Assembly (NCBI RefSeq): GCF_907164915.1
Contig: NC_061863.1
Span: forward strand, 28,067,710-28,131,709
Source: Impatiens glandulifera
Lineage: Eukaryota > Streptophyta > Magnoliopsida > Ericales > Balsaminaceae
DNA: 64,000 bases
Reading direction: 5' to 3'
Below are positions 47,851-58,869 of this stretch, piece by piece. Position 1 is the stretch's first letter, and each line of letters starts with the position of its first letter. Under the pieces are notes generated by a model. It was not told the origin of the DNA. It did no database searches and saw nothing but the letters and a program-made list of their open reading frames with translations. A program made the translations under genes and the position numbers.

Positions 47851-48539
47851 GGATACCACATTCCCACATTTTGAGTCCCCTTTAAATATTTCAAAATACG
47901 TTTAGCAGTAAAAAAGTGAGATAGTTTAGGATTAGCTTGGAATCTTTCACAGACGCTAACAACAAACTGGATGTCGAGCCGGCTAGCAGTAAGATAGAGA
48001 AAAGAGTCGATAAGTCCTCTATAGGCAGTGATGTAATTGTTTTGTCCATCTTCATCTTTGTCTAACTTACTGGAAGAGCTCATTGGAGTGGTTGCAGCCG
48101 AGAAACTCTCCATTTCAAACTTCTTTAACAGCTCCTTGGTGTATTTGACTTGGTTGATGAGGGTCCTTGTTTCAAGTTGACGAACTTGAAAGCTGAGGAA
48201 GAAGGTTAATTCTCCCATCAAACTCATATCGAATCTGTCCTGCATCAGCTTGACAAATTTCTCACATAATTTGGGGTTAGTTGACCCAAATATAATATCA
48301 TTGACATAGACTTGAACAAGAAGAATATGAGAGTCTTTAACAAATCTAAACAATGTTTTGTCAACTGAGCCAATAATGAAATCATGATCAAACAGAAATT
48401 TAGTCAAAGTATCATACCAAACTCTTGGAGCTTGTTTCAAACCATATAAAGCTTTGTCAAGTTTAAAAACATGATTTGGTACAGAATGATCTAGAAAACC
48501 AGGAGGTTGTTCAACATAAACATTTTCATTTAAAGTACC

Positions 48540-50557
48540 TGATAGGATTGTCATAATCGATAGAAACGGGGGTCTGGCTATTGATGACGGCTTAAGAAAA
48601 ACGGTTTGATAGAAATCCTGTTAGGGATTTAAATCACTTTTTATTCTACACAAACCCTTGCAAACTCTTGAACGATTCAAGTGCAGAAACGTTTGCTCAG
48701 GTTTGAAGCTAAGAACCAAGAATGAGAAAATGACAGAATGAAAAAGACGCAGCAGTTTGTTTATGGATATTCAGAGCAAACTCTCCTACGTCACCCCTTC
48801 TTCTAACTACCAGAAGGATTCACTATAAGTATCTGAGAATCAAATACAGTCGCATGATTAGCTCACTATTGAACAGAACAGACTCTGTTCAACTTATAAT
48901 ATGATATAGTATATCAATCAGCTAAAACAATGCTTTGATTCTAACTCTCTCTTGACAAACACACAGTAAAGCAAGAAAGCAGTTCTTAAGATGGTAAAAT
49001 CTGTAGATCTCTTGTATGCGTACTTTTCAGTGTTAACCAAATTATGTCCGGCCGTTCTTCCGTTGTCCTTGAGTATCTTTAAATAAGGAGCATGTACCAA
49101 CGGTCGAATATTCTATAATGACACGTGGCAAACTTCCATTGGAACGCCTCCATAGTACATAGCAAACTCTGAGCACCAGGATCGTGGTCGTACCAATTCT
49201 GGTAGTGCGCCAAATATTCTTCAAGGATATTTCTGAAATAAAAAGTAGTGTGAAGAATATTTGTTTGCGTGGCATTAATCAATTGGTTGCAACTGGCTGT
49301 CGTATTGATCTTCACTTGAAAGTGGAGAAGGAGTAGCGTATAGCTAGTTGATCGTGGGTAGACTATTGCTAGCTTCAAGCAATTGCTTTAACCATGGAAT
49401 TAGACGTATTTCACTTAGACGACTTCGTCTAATGAAATTAGACTTCCACGTCTAATAGAAGGATCCATTAGATCACCAGATCTAATGAGATTAGACAATA
49501 CGTCTAATTACAGTTTCCTTTAGACTAATCTGAAGGAGTTAGACTGCATGTCTAACTTTCATCTATTAGATGACACGTCTAACTACGCATCCCTTCAGAC
49601 TAATCAGAAGGAGTTAGACTGCACGTCTAACTCTCATCTGTTAGACGACACGTCTAACTACGCATCCCTTTAGACTAAACTGAAGGAGTTAGACTGCACA
49701 TCTAACTCTCATTTATTAGACGGAACGTCTAACTACACATCCCTTTAGACTAATCTAAAGGAGTTAGACTGCACGTCTAAACTCTCATCTTTTAGACGGC
49801 ACATCTAACTACGTCTGTTAGACTACACGTCTAACAACGTATCCGTTAGACTGCACGTCTAACTACGTATCTGTTAGACTACACGTCTAACTATGTATCT
49901 GTTAGACTGCACGTTTAACTACGTCTGTTAGACTACACGTCTAACTACGTCTGTTAGACTGCACGTCTAACTATGTATCTGTTAGACTACACATCTAACT
50001 ACGTCTATTAGACTGCACGTCTAACTACGTCTGTTAGACTGCACGTCTAACAATGTATCCGTTAGACTGCACGTCTAACTACGAGTCTGTTAGACTGCAC
50101 GTCTAACTACGTATCTATTAGACTGCACGTCTAACTGCGTCTGTTAGACTGCACTTCTAACTACGTCTGTTAGACTGCACATCTAACTGCGTTTGTTAGA
50201 CTGTACGTCTAACTACGTCTGTTAGACTGCACGTCTAATTGCGTCTATTAGACTACACGTCTAACTACGTATCTGTTAGACTGCACGTCTAACTACATCT
50301 GTTAGACTTCACGTCTAACTACGTCTGTTAGACTACACGTCTAACAATGTATCCGTTAGACTGCACGTCTAACTTAAAGCATCTAATGGCCAATCAGTCT
50401 AATGAATCTCATTAAGACTTCGTCTAATATAACATGTTTTCGATAAACTTGCACCAAAAACGATTAGACGGCATGGATTAAGTTTTATATACACTTATCA
50501 TGAAAATTCCAATAGTCAAAATACTTTGAAATTTAGTCAAAATAATTTGACCCAACA
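48540..50557 (-). mobile_element. Complete solo LTR (2018 bp) inside E3 RT
   Basis: On the minus strand TGTTGGG...CCTATCA, flanked by perfect GTACC copies (48535-48539 and 50558-50562). Same family as the E1 and E3 LTRs, but its tandem array (49420-50390) is built mainly of about 26-bp units (CTACGTCTGTTAGACTGCACG). Contains a G-box at 49122-49127, a TATA-like TTATTTAAAG at 49077-49087 and the conserved block near 48775-48830. Confidence 0.93.
49420..50390 (-). repeat. Tandem array of TTAGAC/GTCTAA palindromes in the solo LTR
   Basis: About 35 dyads of the form TTAGACTGCACGTCTAA separated by CTACGTCTG or CTACGTATCTG. The left third has longer units with CCTTCAGACTAATCAGAAGG. Confidence 0.9.
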
Positions 50558-50857
50558 GTACCATTTAAAAAAGCACTTTTCACATCCATTTGAAAAACCT
50601 TCAAATTCTTAAAAGATGCATAAGCTAAGAAGATTTTTGATTGCCTCAAGTCTAGCCATAGGTGCAAATGACTCCTCAAAGTCAATTCCTTCCTCTTGTC
50701 TATATCCTTGAGCAACCAACCGGGATTTGTTTCTCACAACTAATCCATCTTCAATAAGCTTGTTTTGAAAAACCCATCTTGTGCCAATGACCGATTGATT
50801 AGTCGGACTTGGAGTTAGATGTCACACTTTATTTCTCACAAATTCGTTTAACTCCTC

Positions 50858-52100
50858 TTACAATGCATTGGTCCAATCTAGATTAAGCATTTCATCACTA
50901 ATTTTCTTAGGCTCAATTTGAGAAATAAAGGCGGAGTTCGCCATTTCATCCAACAATTGACGTCTTGTCCTACGAGGAGAGTTAGCATTACCAATTATCA
51001 ATTCTAGTGGATGATTTCCGTTCCATTTGAATTTTGATCCTAAAGGATTAGATGTTGGATTAGTTGGCTCAACGACGTCCGAACTATCAACAACCCGTTG
51101 AACAGAAGTTTGGACATCTGGTTGATTCTCAACCGGATCAGCCACTTGATCAGATGAATAAGTCCTTTGGACAAGAGCTTCATCTTCACTATCAGATTAT
51201 AGACTTGTTGCTTGTAATTTGTTAGCAAGTTCGATGGGATCAATAGAATTGTTTTCAATAGATTCATCACAAACAACATGACAGGATTCCTCAATAGTTG
51301 GTGTTCGATTATTTTACACTCTAAAAGCCTTACAAACTGAGGAGTAACCTAACATGATTTTAGCATCTGCTTTAGCATCAAAAGCGGTCAAATATTCTTT
51401 CCCATTGTTATGAATGAAACACTTACACCCGAATACTCGAAACTAAGAAACTGTAGGAATTCTTCCATAAAACAGTTCATAAGGTGTATTGTCAAAACGT
51501 TTGTTAATTATTGACCGATTTTGTGTATAGAATGTTGTATTTATGGATTATACCCAGAACTTCTGAAGAACACCTGAGTCGGCAATACCATTTTACTGTG
51601 GAGTTCTGGCACTAGACAACTCATGTCTAATACCAAATTCCTCGAGATAGGAAGTTAGGCGTCTATTGGTGAATTCAGTTCCCCGATCACTTCTATTCTG
51701 AATAATACTTAAAGATTTTTGGTTTTGAAGTCTTCTAAGAATCTTAATCAGATTCTCAGACGTTTGATCCTTAGATTGCAAAAATATAACCCTGTAAACT
51801 GTGAAAAATCATCAATAATGACTAGGGTGAATCTCATTCCTCCTAAGCTCTTTATAGGAATTGGACAAAACAGGTCCATATGTAAAAGTTCCAAGCACCG
51901 GTTGGACTGAGATTTCCCTTTACTTTTGGTCGATGATTTGCTCTACTTGCCTAACTGGCAAATAGGACAAACCTTGTCCTTTCAAAACTTCAAATTAGGT
52001 AAACCGAAAACCAAGTTATGTGAACAAATGTTGTTGATGGTTTTAAAATTAAGATGTTTTAATCTCTTATGCCATAGACAGTTTTGACAATCATGCATAT
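50858..52100 (-). pseudogene. Integrase and linker of E3
   Basis: HHCC remnant near 52060, then CLELLHMDLF, LVIIDDFS, RSDRGTEFTNRRLTSYLEEF (51781-51593), a deletion or stop after SSARTPQ, then the YTQNRSIINKRF block and the acidic linker ending FISQIEPKKISDEMLNLDW (50858-51145). Many frame breaks. Confidence 0.78.
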
Positions 52101-52463
52101 AGGATTAGATATCTCATTTTTCCAGTTCATTTTGTAAGAGTTTTCTACCCTACTTCCGGTCAACAAAATGTTACCTTGTAGATCCTTAACCAGGTATGCA
52201 TGAGTTTGGAAATCAACAGAAAATCCATTATCACATAATTGACTAATGCTGATCAGGTTATAACACAAGTTTTCAACAAGCAACACGTTGTTGATGGTTA
52301 GATCACCATGCATAATTTTACCCTTACCCATGGTCTTACCCTTGCGGTTATCCCCAAAAGTGATCTTAGGACCTGAGCATTCTGTTATTTTAGTTAGAAG
52401 CCGTCTATCTCTAGTCATGTGTCTAGAACATCCACTATCTAGATACCATACTAAATTCTCCAA
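52059..52463 (-). pseudogene. Protease of E3
   Basis: Open frame with WYLDSGCSRHMTRDRRLL (catalytic DSG), FGDNRKGKTMGKGKIMHGDL, NNVLLVENLCYNLISISQLC and LVKDLQGNILLTGSR. It is the best preserved protease in the window and runs to the border of the integrase zinc region. Confidence 0.85.
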
Positions 52464-52499
52464 GCAGTCAACCCATATAAAAACATTTTTATAATCTTT

Positions 52500-53722
52500 T
52501 GGTACTTACATTCACTTGGGTCATCGGTCAATCAGTCCCTTAGGAATCCATATTTGATTTATTCTAATGGACTTCACTTTTTGTGTAGTGATAAGTGCTT
52601 ATGATTTAGTCTTAACAGACGTATTCCTGCTAGCAGCTAATACCTAAACCCTAAACTCTAAACCCTAAACCATAAACCTTAGAGGATAGTTTTCGTTTAA
52701 AACTCCTTGACATCTTGTCAGGTTTTGATATGCCAGACTTGCTGGCTGCTTCTATCTTAATTTTCAGCCAGCTTACTGTTGGCGGAACATAAATTATCTC
52801 ATCCTTTAAAGTTATATCCTCATAGCTTGGATCAGTTTCATTATTAGTTAAACTCTCTTTGACAAAGTTTATAGGCTTAAAATTGTCTGTTGCTGAGTTT
52901 AACTTCTTGCAGGACTTGTCTGATTCATTACTATCAAATCCTAAACCGGATTTGCATCCAACATGCCTCATCATATAAATTTGATGTCTGATAGCGTCTC
53001 CATACTTCGTCCAGGAACTGGCCACATATGTCAAACGTTGGTTTTCAGAAAATAGAGTTTGAACCTTTTCTTTGAGCGTCTCATTCTCAGATGAGAGCTC
53101 AACTACTTTGTTTTCATTGTTTTAGAAACTTGAGATGAAGGAGAGTTATTGGTCTCATATTTTGATTTCATTTCATTAAATGAGTCTGATAACTTCTTGT
53201 ACTCAGTGGCCATATCATTGAGTGCAGTAGTTAATTCATCTCCCATAAAATCTCTTAGGAAAAATCGAATACATTTGATTTGTCGTCTGCCATCAAGCAA
53301 GTGAAGACTTCGTTATCACTTTCGCCAGATGAGTCCTATGAGTCGCTATCGGCCCACTTGGACTTACTTTCAACGCTCACAAGAACCTTCTGTTCCTTTC
53401 GGTTCTGCTTTATTTGATCAATACAGCCATAAATTTGAATCAACTTCTCTCAGATTTCTTTAACAGAGGAGCATGACTTGATCTCACTAAATATATTCAT
53501 GTTGATCGACATAAACAAGACATCTTTGGCGACATTATCTAAGTTGTTCATCATCTTATCTTCAGTCGTTCAGCTACATCTTGGCTTCTCAATCTTTATA
53601 GGACCATTAGTGATGACATTCCACATGTCGCAATCAAGGGAAGCCAAATGATCTTGCATTCTCATCATCCAATAATCGTAGTTTTCTTTTGAGCGCACGA
53701 GAATTTGGTTGACGACAAACAT
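52500..53722 (-). pseudogene. gag remnant and linker of E3, centre deleted
   Basis: ATG at 53722 (MFVVNQILVRSKENYDYW). The N-terminal part reaches about 53410, then joins directly to SVESKSKWADSDS, exactly as in E1. Stops interrupt it (for example in the place of a Trp after KPRCS). The linker 53034-52651 (MTYVASSWTKYGDAIRHQIY ...) ends in a telomere-like insertion at 52637-52678. Confidence 0.8.
52637..52678. repeat. Interstitial telomere-like repeat, six heptamers
   Basis: Plus strand CTAATAC, CTAAACC, CTAAACT, CTAAACC, CTAAACC, ATAAACC in direct tandem, i.e. plant telomere repeat (CCCTAAA) with four changed bases. The matching place in E1 (about 17355-17375) lacks it; flanking words TCCTCTAAGG and CTGCTAGCAG are shared. 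Confidence 0.85.
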
Positions 53723-53758
53723 GATTCAGGTTCTTGTTGCTTGAGAATAGAAAACCTT

Positions 53759-53772
53759 GCTCTAATACCAAT
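53759..53772 (-). promoter_or_regulatory. Primer binding site of E3
   Basis: ATTGGTATTAGAGC on the minus strand, adjoining the LTR end CTTATCA; matches the initiator tRNA-Met site with one change. Confidence 0.8.
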
Positions 53773-55661
53773 TGATAAGATCGGTGCTACCAATGGAGAC
53801 TAGGGTCTAGCTATTGATAACAACTTATGACAAACGATTCGATAGTAATACTGTGAGGATTAATATCTATTTCTATTCTTCACAAATCCTTCGAACTCTT
53901 GAAACGATTTCAAGTGCAGAAGTGTTCGTCGGTTTTAAAGATTTGAACTAATGAAAGATGAATGACAGAAGGTAAAGAACACAGGGAGTTATTTATGAAT
54001 TTTCGGAGAAAACCCTCCTACGTCACCCCTTCTTTCACAGCCAGAAGGATTTCACTAAATTGTTTGAATCAAATACAGCTTACTAAAGTAGCTAACACTA
54101 TGTTGAACAGAACACCCTCTGTTCAACTTATAATATTATAAACAATATTCTCACAGCTAGACAGTAATTTGATTCTTTCTCTCTTGAACTTGAAGAATGT
54201 AAGAAATCAGTAAGTGTAAGAATGTAAGTTTGTAAGATTGGCAATCGGTTATGTTACTAGTGATTCATCTGTGGTCCTTGGGCATCTATTTGTAGTAGAA
54301 GAAAACCAACAATCTAATCTTCTTCATGGACATGTGGCAAGCGTCCATTGGAAGGTCGTCCATAGTACAAGAGTACATCAGACTCTAAGAAACTAGATCG
54401 TGGCCATACCAAACTGGTAGTACGCCGAATATCCTCTATGATATTGTCTTGTACTGGACAAACCGTTGGAAGGACATTTGCGTACATGGAGTTCGTTCAT
54501 TGGATACAATTAGATGGCTTGTCAGACTGCACAAGAGTGAGTGGAGTAGAGGTAGTAGACAATTAGTTCATCGTGGTTAGACGTATGCTAACTTCAGACG
54601 GCTACTGAAGCGAGGCATTAGACGTGTTCCATTAGACTACCAAGTCTAAGGGAGTTAGACGATAACGTCTAACTACGCGTTCCATTAGACCAACAAGTCT
54701 AATGGAGTTAGACTGCAACGTCTAACTATGAATCTGTTAGACCGTGACATCTATCTATTAGACTACAACGTCTAACTACGTATCTGTTAGACTATGATGT
54801 CTAACTACGTATCTGTTAGACTACGACGTCTAACTAAGTATCAGTTAGACTACAATGTCTAACTAAGTATCTGTTAGACTACGACGTCTAACTACGTATC
54901 ACATTAGACTACCAAGTCTAATGGAGTTAGATGTCAACGTCTAACTATGTTTCCCATTAGACTACCACGTCTAATGGAGTTAGACTACAACGTTTAACCT
55001 TGCATCCCTTCAGACTTGTTTGAAGGAGTTAGACGTCAACGTCTAACTACGTTTCCCATTAGACTACCACGTCTAATGGAGTTAGACTACAAATTCTAAC
55101 TTCGCATCCCTTCAGACTTGTCTGAAGGAGTTAGACGTCAATGTCTAACTTCGCTTCCCGTTAGACTGCCACGTCTAATGGAGTTAGACTACAACGTCTA
55201 ACTTCAAATCCCTTCAAACTTATCTGAAGGAGTTAGACATCAACGTCGAACTACGTTTCCCATTAGAATACCACGTCTAATGGAGTTAGACTACAATGTC
55301 TAACTTCACATCCCTTCAGACTTGTCTGAAGGAGTTAGACGTCAACGTCTAACTACGTTTCCCATTAGAGTACCACGTCTAGTGTAGTTAGACTACAACG
55401 TCTAACTTCGCCTCCCTTCAGACTTGTCTAAAGGAGTTATACGTCAACGTCTAACTTCACAACACGTCTATTTAGTCTGCTTAGACCACGTCTAATTCAA
55501 CATAGTCTTATGCACATGCACTTAAACAAATAGACAACTTAGCTTCATTCTTAACTAAGTTTTAATCACAATTATGTTTTAATAACATATCATCAAAATA
55601 AAGTTGGCATAGGATACGCTTATTCTCTTAATTATTTTGATTAAACTAATTTGACCCAACA
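53773..55661 (-). repeat. 5' LTR of E3 (1889 bp)
   Basis: Plus strand TGATAAGATC...GACCCAACA. Contains the conserved block (53995-54060), the altered G-box CACATG near 54340 and a palindromic array (54600-55480). A polypurine-like tract and element tail lie on its upstream side (55662-55880), which is unusual for a 5' LTR. Confidence 0.87.
54600..55480 (-). repeat. Palindromic tandem array in the E3 LTR
   Basis: Mostly higher-order units of about 100 bp. Each holds CATTAGACTACCACGTCTAATG, GTTAGACTACAACGTCTAAC, CCTTCAGACTTGTCTGAAGG and TTAGACGTCAACGTCTAA. Left part has simpler 26-bp units (TACGTATCTGTTAGACTACG). Confidence 0.88.
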
Positions 55662-56339
55662 ATTTCCCCCTTTTTGATGATGTTAAAACTTAGTTAAATG
55701 ATTAAAACAAATAGACACAATCAAAGCAACAATGAACAAAAGATCTTATATTTATACTTTCAAAATGTCTGGAGGATAAATAACATAAACGAAAATTTCC
55801 CAAAAACAAGAAAAAGATTGGGTCTTTTTTCTTATCCCTTTCTACCCATAGTTCCCTTTGGGCCTAAGGCCACTTCTTTTACTAACTTCGCATCCCTTCA
55901 GACTTGTCTGAAGGAGTTAGATATCAACGTCTAACTATGTTTCCTATTAGACTACCACGTCTAATAGAGTTAGACTACAACATCTAACTTCGCATCCCTT
56001 CAGACTTGTCTGAAGGAGTTAGACGTTAACGTTAAACTACATTTCCCATTAGACTACCATATCTAATGGATTTAGACTACAACGTCTAACTTCGCATCCC
56101 TTCAGACTTGTCTAAAGGAGTTAGACGTCAACGTTCAACTTCGCAACACGTCTATTTAGCCTGCTTAGACCACGTCTAATTCAACATAGTCTTATGTACC
56201 TGCACAGAAACAAATAGACAATTTAGCTTCATTCTTAACTATGTTTTAATCACAATTAAGTTTTAATAACATATCATCAAAATAAAGTTGGCATAGAATA
56301 CGCTTATTCTCTTAATTATTTTGATTATTTGACCCAACA
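55662..56339 (-). mobile_element. Rearranged E3-family piece: element tail joined to a partial LTR
   Basis: 55662-55880 duplicates the element tail at 45514-45735 (GGAGGATAAATAACATAAAC, CCTAAGGCCACTTCTTTTAC). At about 55881 it switches into an LTR array and runs to an LTR start ending GACCCAACA at 56339. TAACA follows at 56340-56344 as a possible target copy. The open frame at 55698-55934 crosses this junction and is not a gene. Confidence 0.8.
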
Positions 56340-56344
56340 TAACA

Positions 56345-57140
56345 GTTAGTATGTGGTTTGCCGAAGAGATAAAGAGGCATATGAAAAAATATGAGTCACA
56401 ATATCAGGGTTAATTAGATTTGAATAATATAAATTTTATCTAAAATATTTTTTAGATAAAAAATATTTTATATATATTCTTATCCGTACAAATGCACGAG
56501 ATTTATGCTAGTTTTTAATACAAGATAAACCTTAGTTTGTACATAAGAGTATCTAAAATATATATAATAAAATTCTAGTTTGCACATTAGAGTAATAATT
56601 TATTTTTTTATAAAACTCTAGTATTAAAAATCACAATAAAATCCTAAATTCTTTTTTATTTTTCTTGTTTTGTTTTCATTTTAATTGTTTAAAAAATCCA
56701 AAAAAAAAATAATATTAAATGACTAAAAAAAAATTTCAATAAAAAGTAGAAAAATATTTTCTTAGGACTTGTTTGGATTTTAATTTTAAATTAACCTTGA
56801 ATTTGATATATTTGTAAGTACCTTCGTGACTTAACTTTCACATAGATGTGTTTTTCCTTTTTTATTTATTTTTGTGCAATGACATAACCTAAAAACAAAT
56901 TGATACAAACATAGTCACATTTTGAAGTTTGGATTAAACCTTCGACCAATATTTTAGGACTTGATAAATAAAAGAGATGTAAAAATAATATTTTTCTAAA
57001 AATGGTCAAAACTTTGGAGTAGAGACCATAATTTTGACACACACGACGAACAAAGTGTTGAGACTCTTTCTCAAGTATAATCAAACACTTGAAAATGGAT
57101 TGGGGGTTCCAAAATTATAAAATAATTTTGGATTTTGAAA
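56345..57140. other. AT-rich DNA, no gene
   Basis: No element ends recognised. 57022-57090 (GACCATAATTTTGACACACA, ACGACGAACAAAG, CTCTTTCTCAAG) recurs at 59646-59715. Confidence 0.45.
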
Positions 57141-57600
57141 AGTGAAACCAAATAGGCCTTAGGACTAAAGACCTAGGGCCTGGGTCTAGTCATACCGATC
57201 TAGGCTCGGGCGGGCTCGGTCTAGACCAAGAAGGTTTGGATAAGGGCTTAGGACGCTCGGTCGAAAGATTAGAGGGATCAATCCTAAGGTCCAGGAAGCT
57301 CGATCATGAACTCAAGTTGTTTGGTCCTAGGTATGGGAGTCTCAATCCTGAACTCAGGTTGTTCGTTCCTAGGTATGGGAGTCTCGGTCCCAAGTTAGAC
57401 CTCTCGGTCCAAGGTTAGAAACCTCGATAGGATTCATCGGTCTTTTCATAAGAAAACTAGTTCTAGGTCTCGGTCTTGACTCAAGAACACTATCCTTGGT
57501 CTCAGTCCTATGTTGATGTTTTTGGTCTTAGTTTCGGTCAGGACCAAGGATTCTTGGTCCTAGTCCTGTAGGACTCGGTCGTCGGGGACCGAGTGTTCTT
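57141..57600. repeat. Degenerate CTCGGTC-rich repeat
   Basis: Many loosely spaced copies of TCGGTC and GGTCCTAGG, for example TTGGTCCTAGGTATGGGAGTC and the similar CGTTCCTAGGTATGGGAGTC 54 bp later. Not coding; the 60-residue frame at 57236-57418 reflects the repeat. Confidence 0.6.
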
Positions 57601-58868
57601 AAATTGGTCAAGAAATGTAGATCTTGTCTCTTTTGATACAGATCATGAAATCATTATCTGTAAGTTGCACTCAACTCATATGATTGTAGGGATTAAAATC
57701 CCCTAACCCTAATCACGATCAATCAATCTCTTTAAAGATAAATTTCTCAAAATCGATTTTAGATCAAAATTTGGGATCTCTTGAATTAGGCCATCTTAAG
57801 GCATAATTCTTATTCCATTAGCTTAGAAATTATGAACATAATGTAATACAAACAAACAAGAACATCATACAAGCTCTATAACAACTTTTGAAAACAAAAT
57901 TAATTTTTTTTTTTTTAAATTTCAGCTGGATCAAACATGATCAAGATGTTGTTTCTATGATTTAAAAATCATCCTAACATGCTTACAAACATGTTTAACA
58001 ACTATTTGAATAAAATATTCAAGCTTAAAACTCAAGAAAATCAAATTAAAAAAATCAAGATTTTCAGACCAATTTTTTATTTGTTTCGTTTTAGGTTGAT
58101 TTTATAAAATCTTTTTCAACAAAAAGTTCATATATCATCTATGGAATGATTCTAAACAAAGAAATCACACCATTGAACCCTAGAACATAACAAACTGATC
58201 TAACTTGAAAAAAAAATTAATTTCAAATCACAAATCAAAATACATATGAACTAGAAGCTTACCAACATTTGGAGAACACTCCAAAGATGTGTTAGAAGCT
58301 TTCCTGGAGCCTGGATTGAAGCTTAGGTCGCCTGAGAAACTTCTGCAAAAATTCAGCTTGTTTGAATTATTGGAAATTCTTCAATTTAGATGTAAGATTG
58401 GGATTTTGTTTGATCGATTGGAAGAGAAGGACCTAGAGAGTATTTATACTCAATTAGGTCGGTTATCCTAGCCTAATTCAACTTCAATTTGATCACTGAA
58501 GTCTTATCCCTTAAGTTCTCTATTCGTCTTTGGTAGCCTAGCTAGAGCTTAAGGTTTGACTTCTAGACTTAGAAGAATTTAAGGCGAGGATAAGGCGAGT
58601 ACGTGGGAGAAAAAATGAGAGGATAAGGTTGAAAAATGAAAGAGCTGGAAATTTTGGAAGATCGTTGTTGCCATCCGCGGGCCTTTGGAGCTCGCGAAGA
58701 AGACGATCAAAATGTGCCATTTGAGGTCTGTCAGCGTTCCGTTGGCGTTTGGCGCTTGGGATAACGAGGTTAGTTATCCCGTTAGTCAATTTAGTGTGAC
58801 ACCGAGCGCGCGCGTGTTCCGTTACATCTGAATGCATGGCGTCCTCCTGGGCACTAATGAAAATCGAG
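57601..58868. other. Unclassified repeat-like DNA
   Basis: Contains GATTAAAATCCCCTAACCCTAATC and a GC-richer stretch at 58650-58860 with a 121-residue minus frame (58538-58903) that I do not recognise. No gene supported. Confidence 0.35.
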
Positions 58869-58869
58869 C

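Larger units (their letters stand above)
47851..50857 (-). pseudogene. Reverse transcriptase of E3, split by a solo LTR
   Basis: The N-terminal part (50857-50558) ends at [11 protein letters not shown]; the rest resumes at 48539 with [34 protein letters not shown] and the active site YVNDIIFG (48300). The second Asp-pair position reads YVND, not YVDD, so one catalytic Asp is lost. The insertion between is bounded by GTACC target copies. Confidence 0.88.
44687..55661 (-). mobile_element. Copia element E3 (SIRE-like), interrupted by a solo LTR and by E2
   Basis: Minus strand: 5' LTR 55661-53773, primer site, gag remnant, protease, integrase, RT (split at 48540-50557), RNase H, purine tract, AGAC spacer, accessory gene, polypurine tract, 3' LTR 45513-44687 (cut by E2). 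It shares a gag deletion with E1 and is close to E1 in pol and the accessory gene. An extra rearranged piece lies at 55662-56339. Confidence 0.85.

Noticed and set aside
55698..55934. 78-residue plus-strand frame
   Set aside because: It crosses the junction of an element tail and an LTR array.
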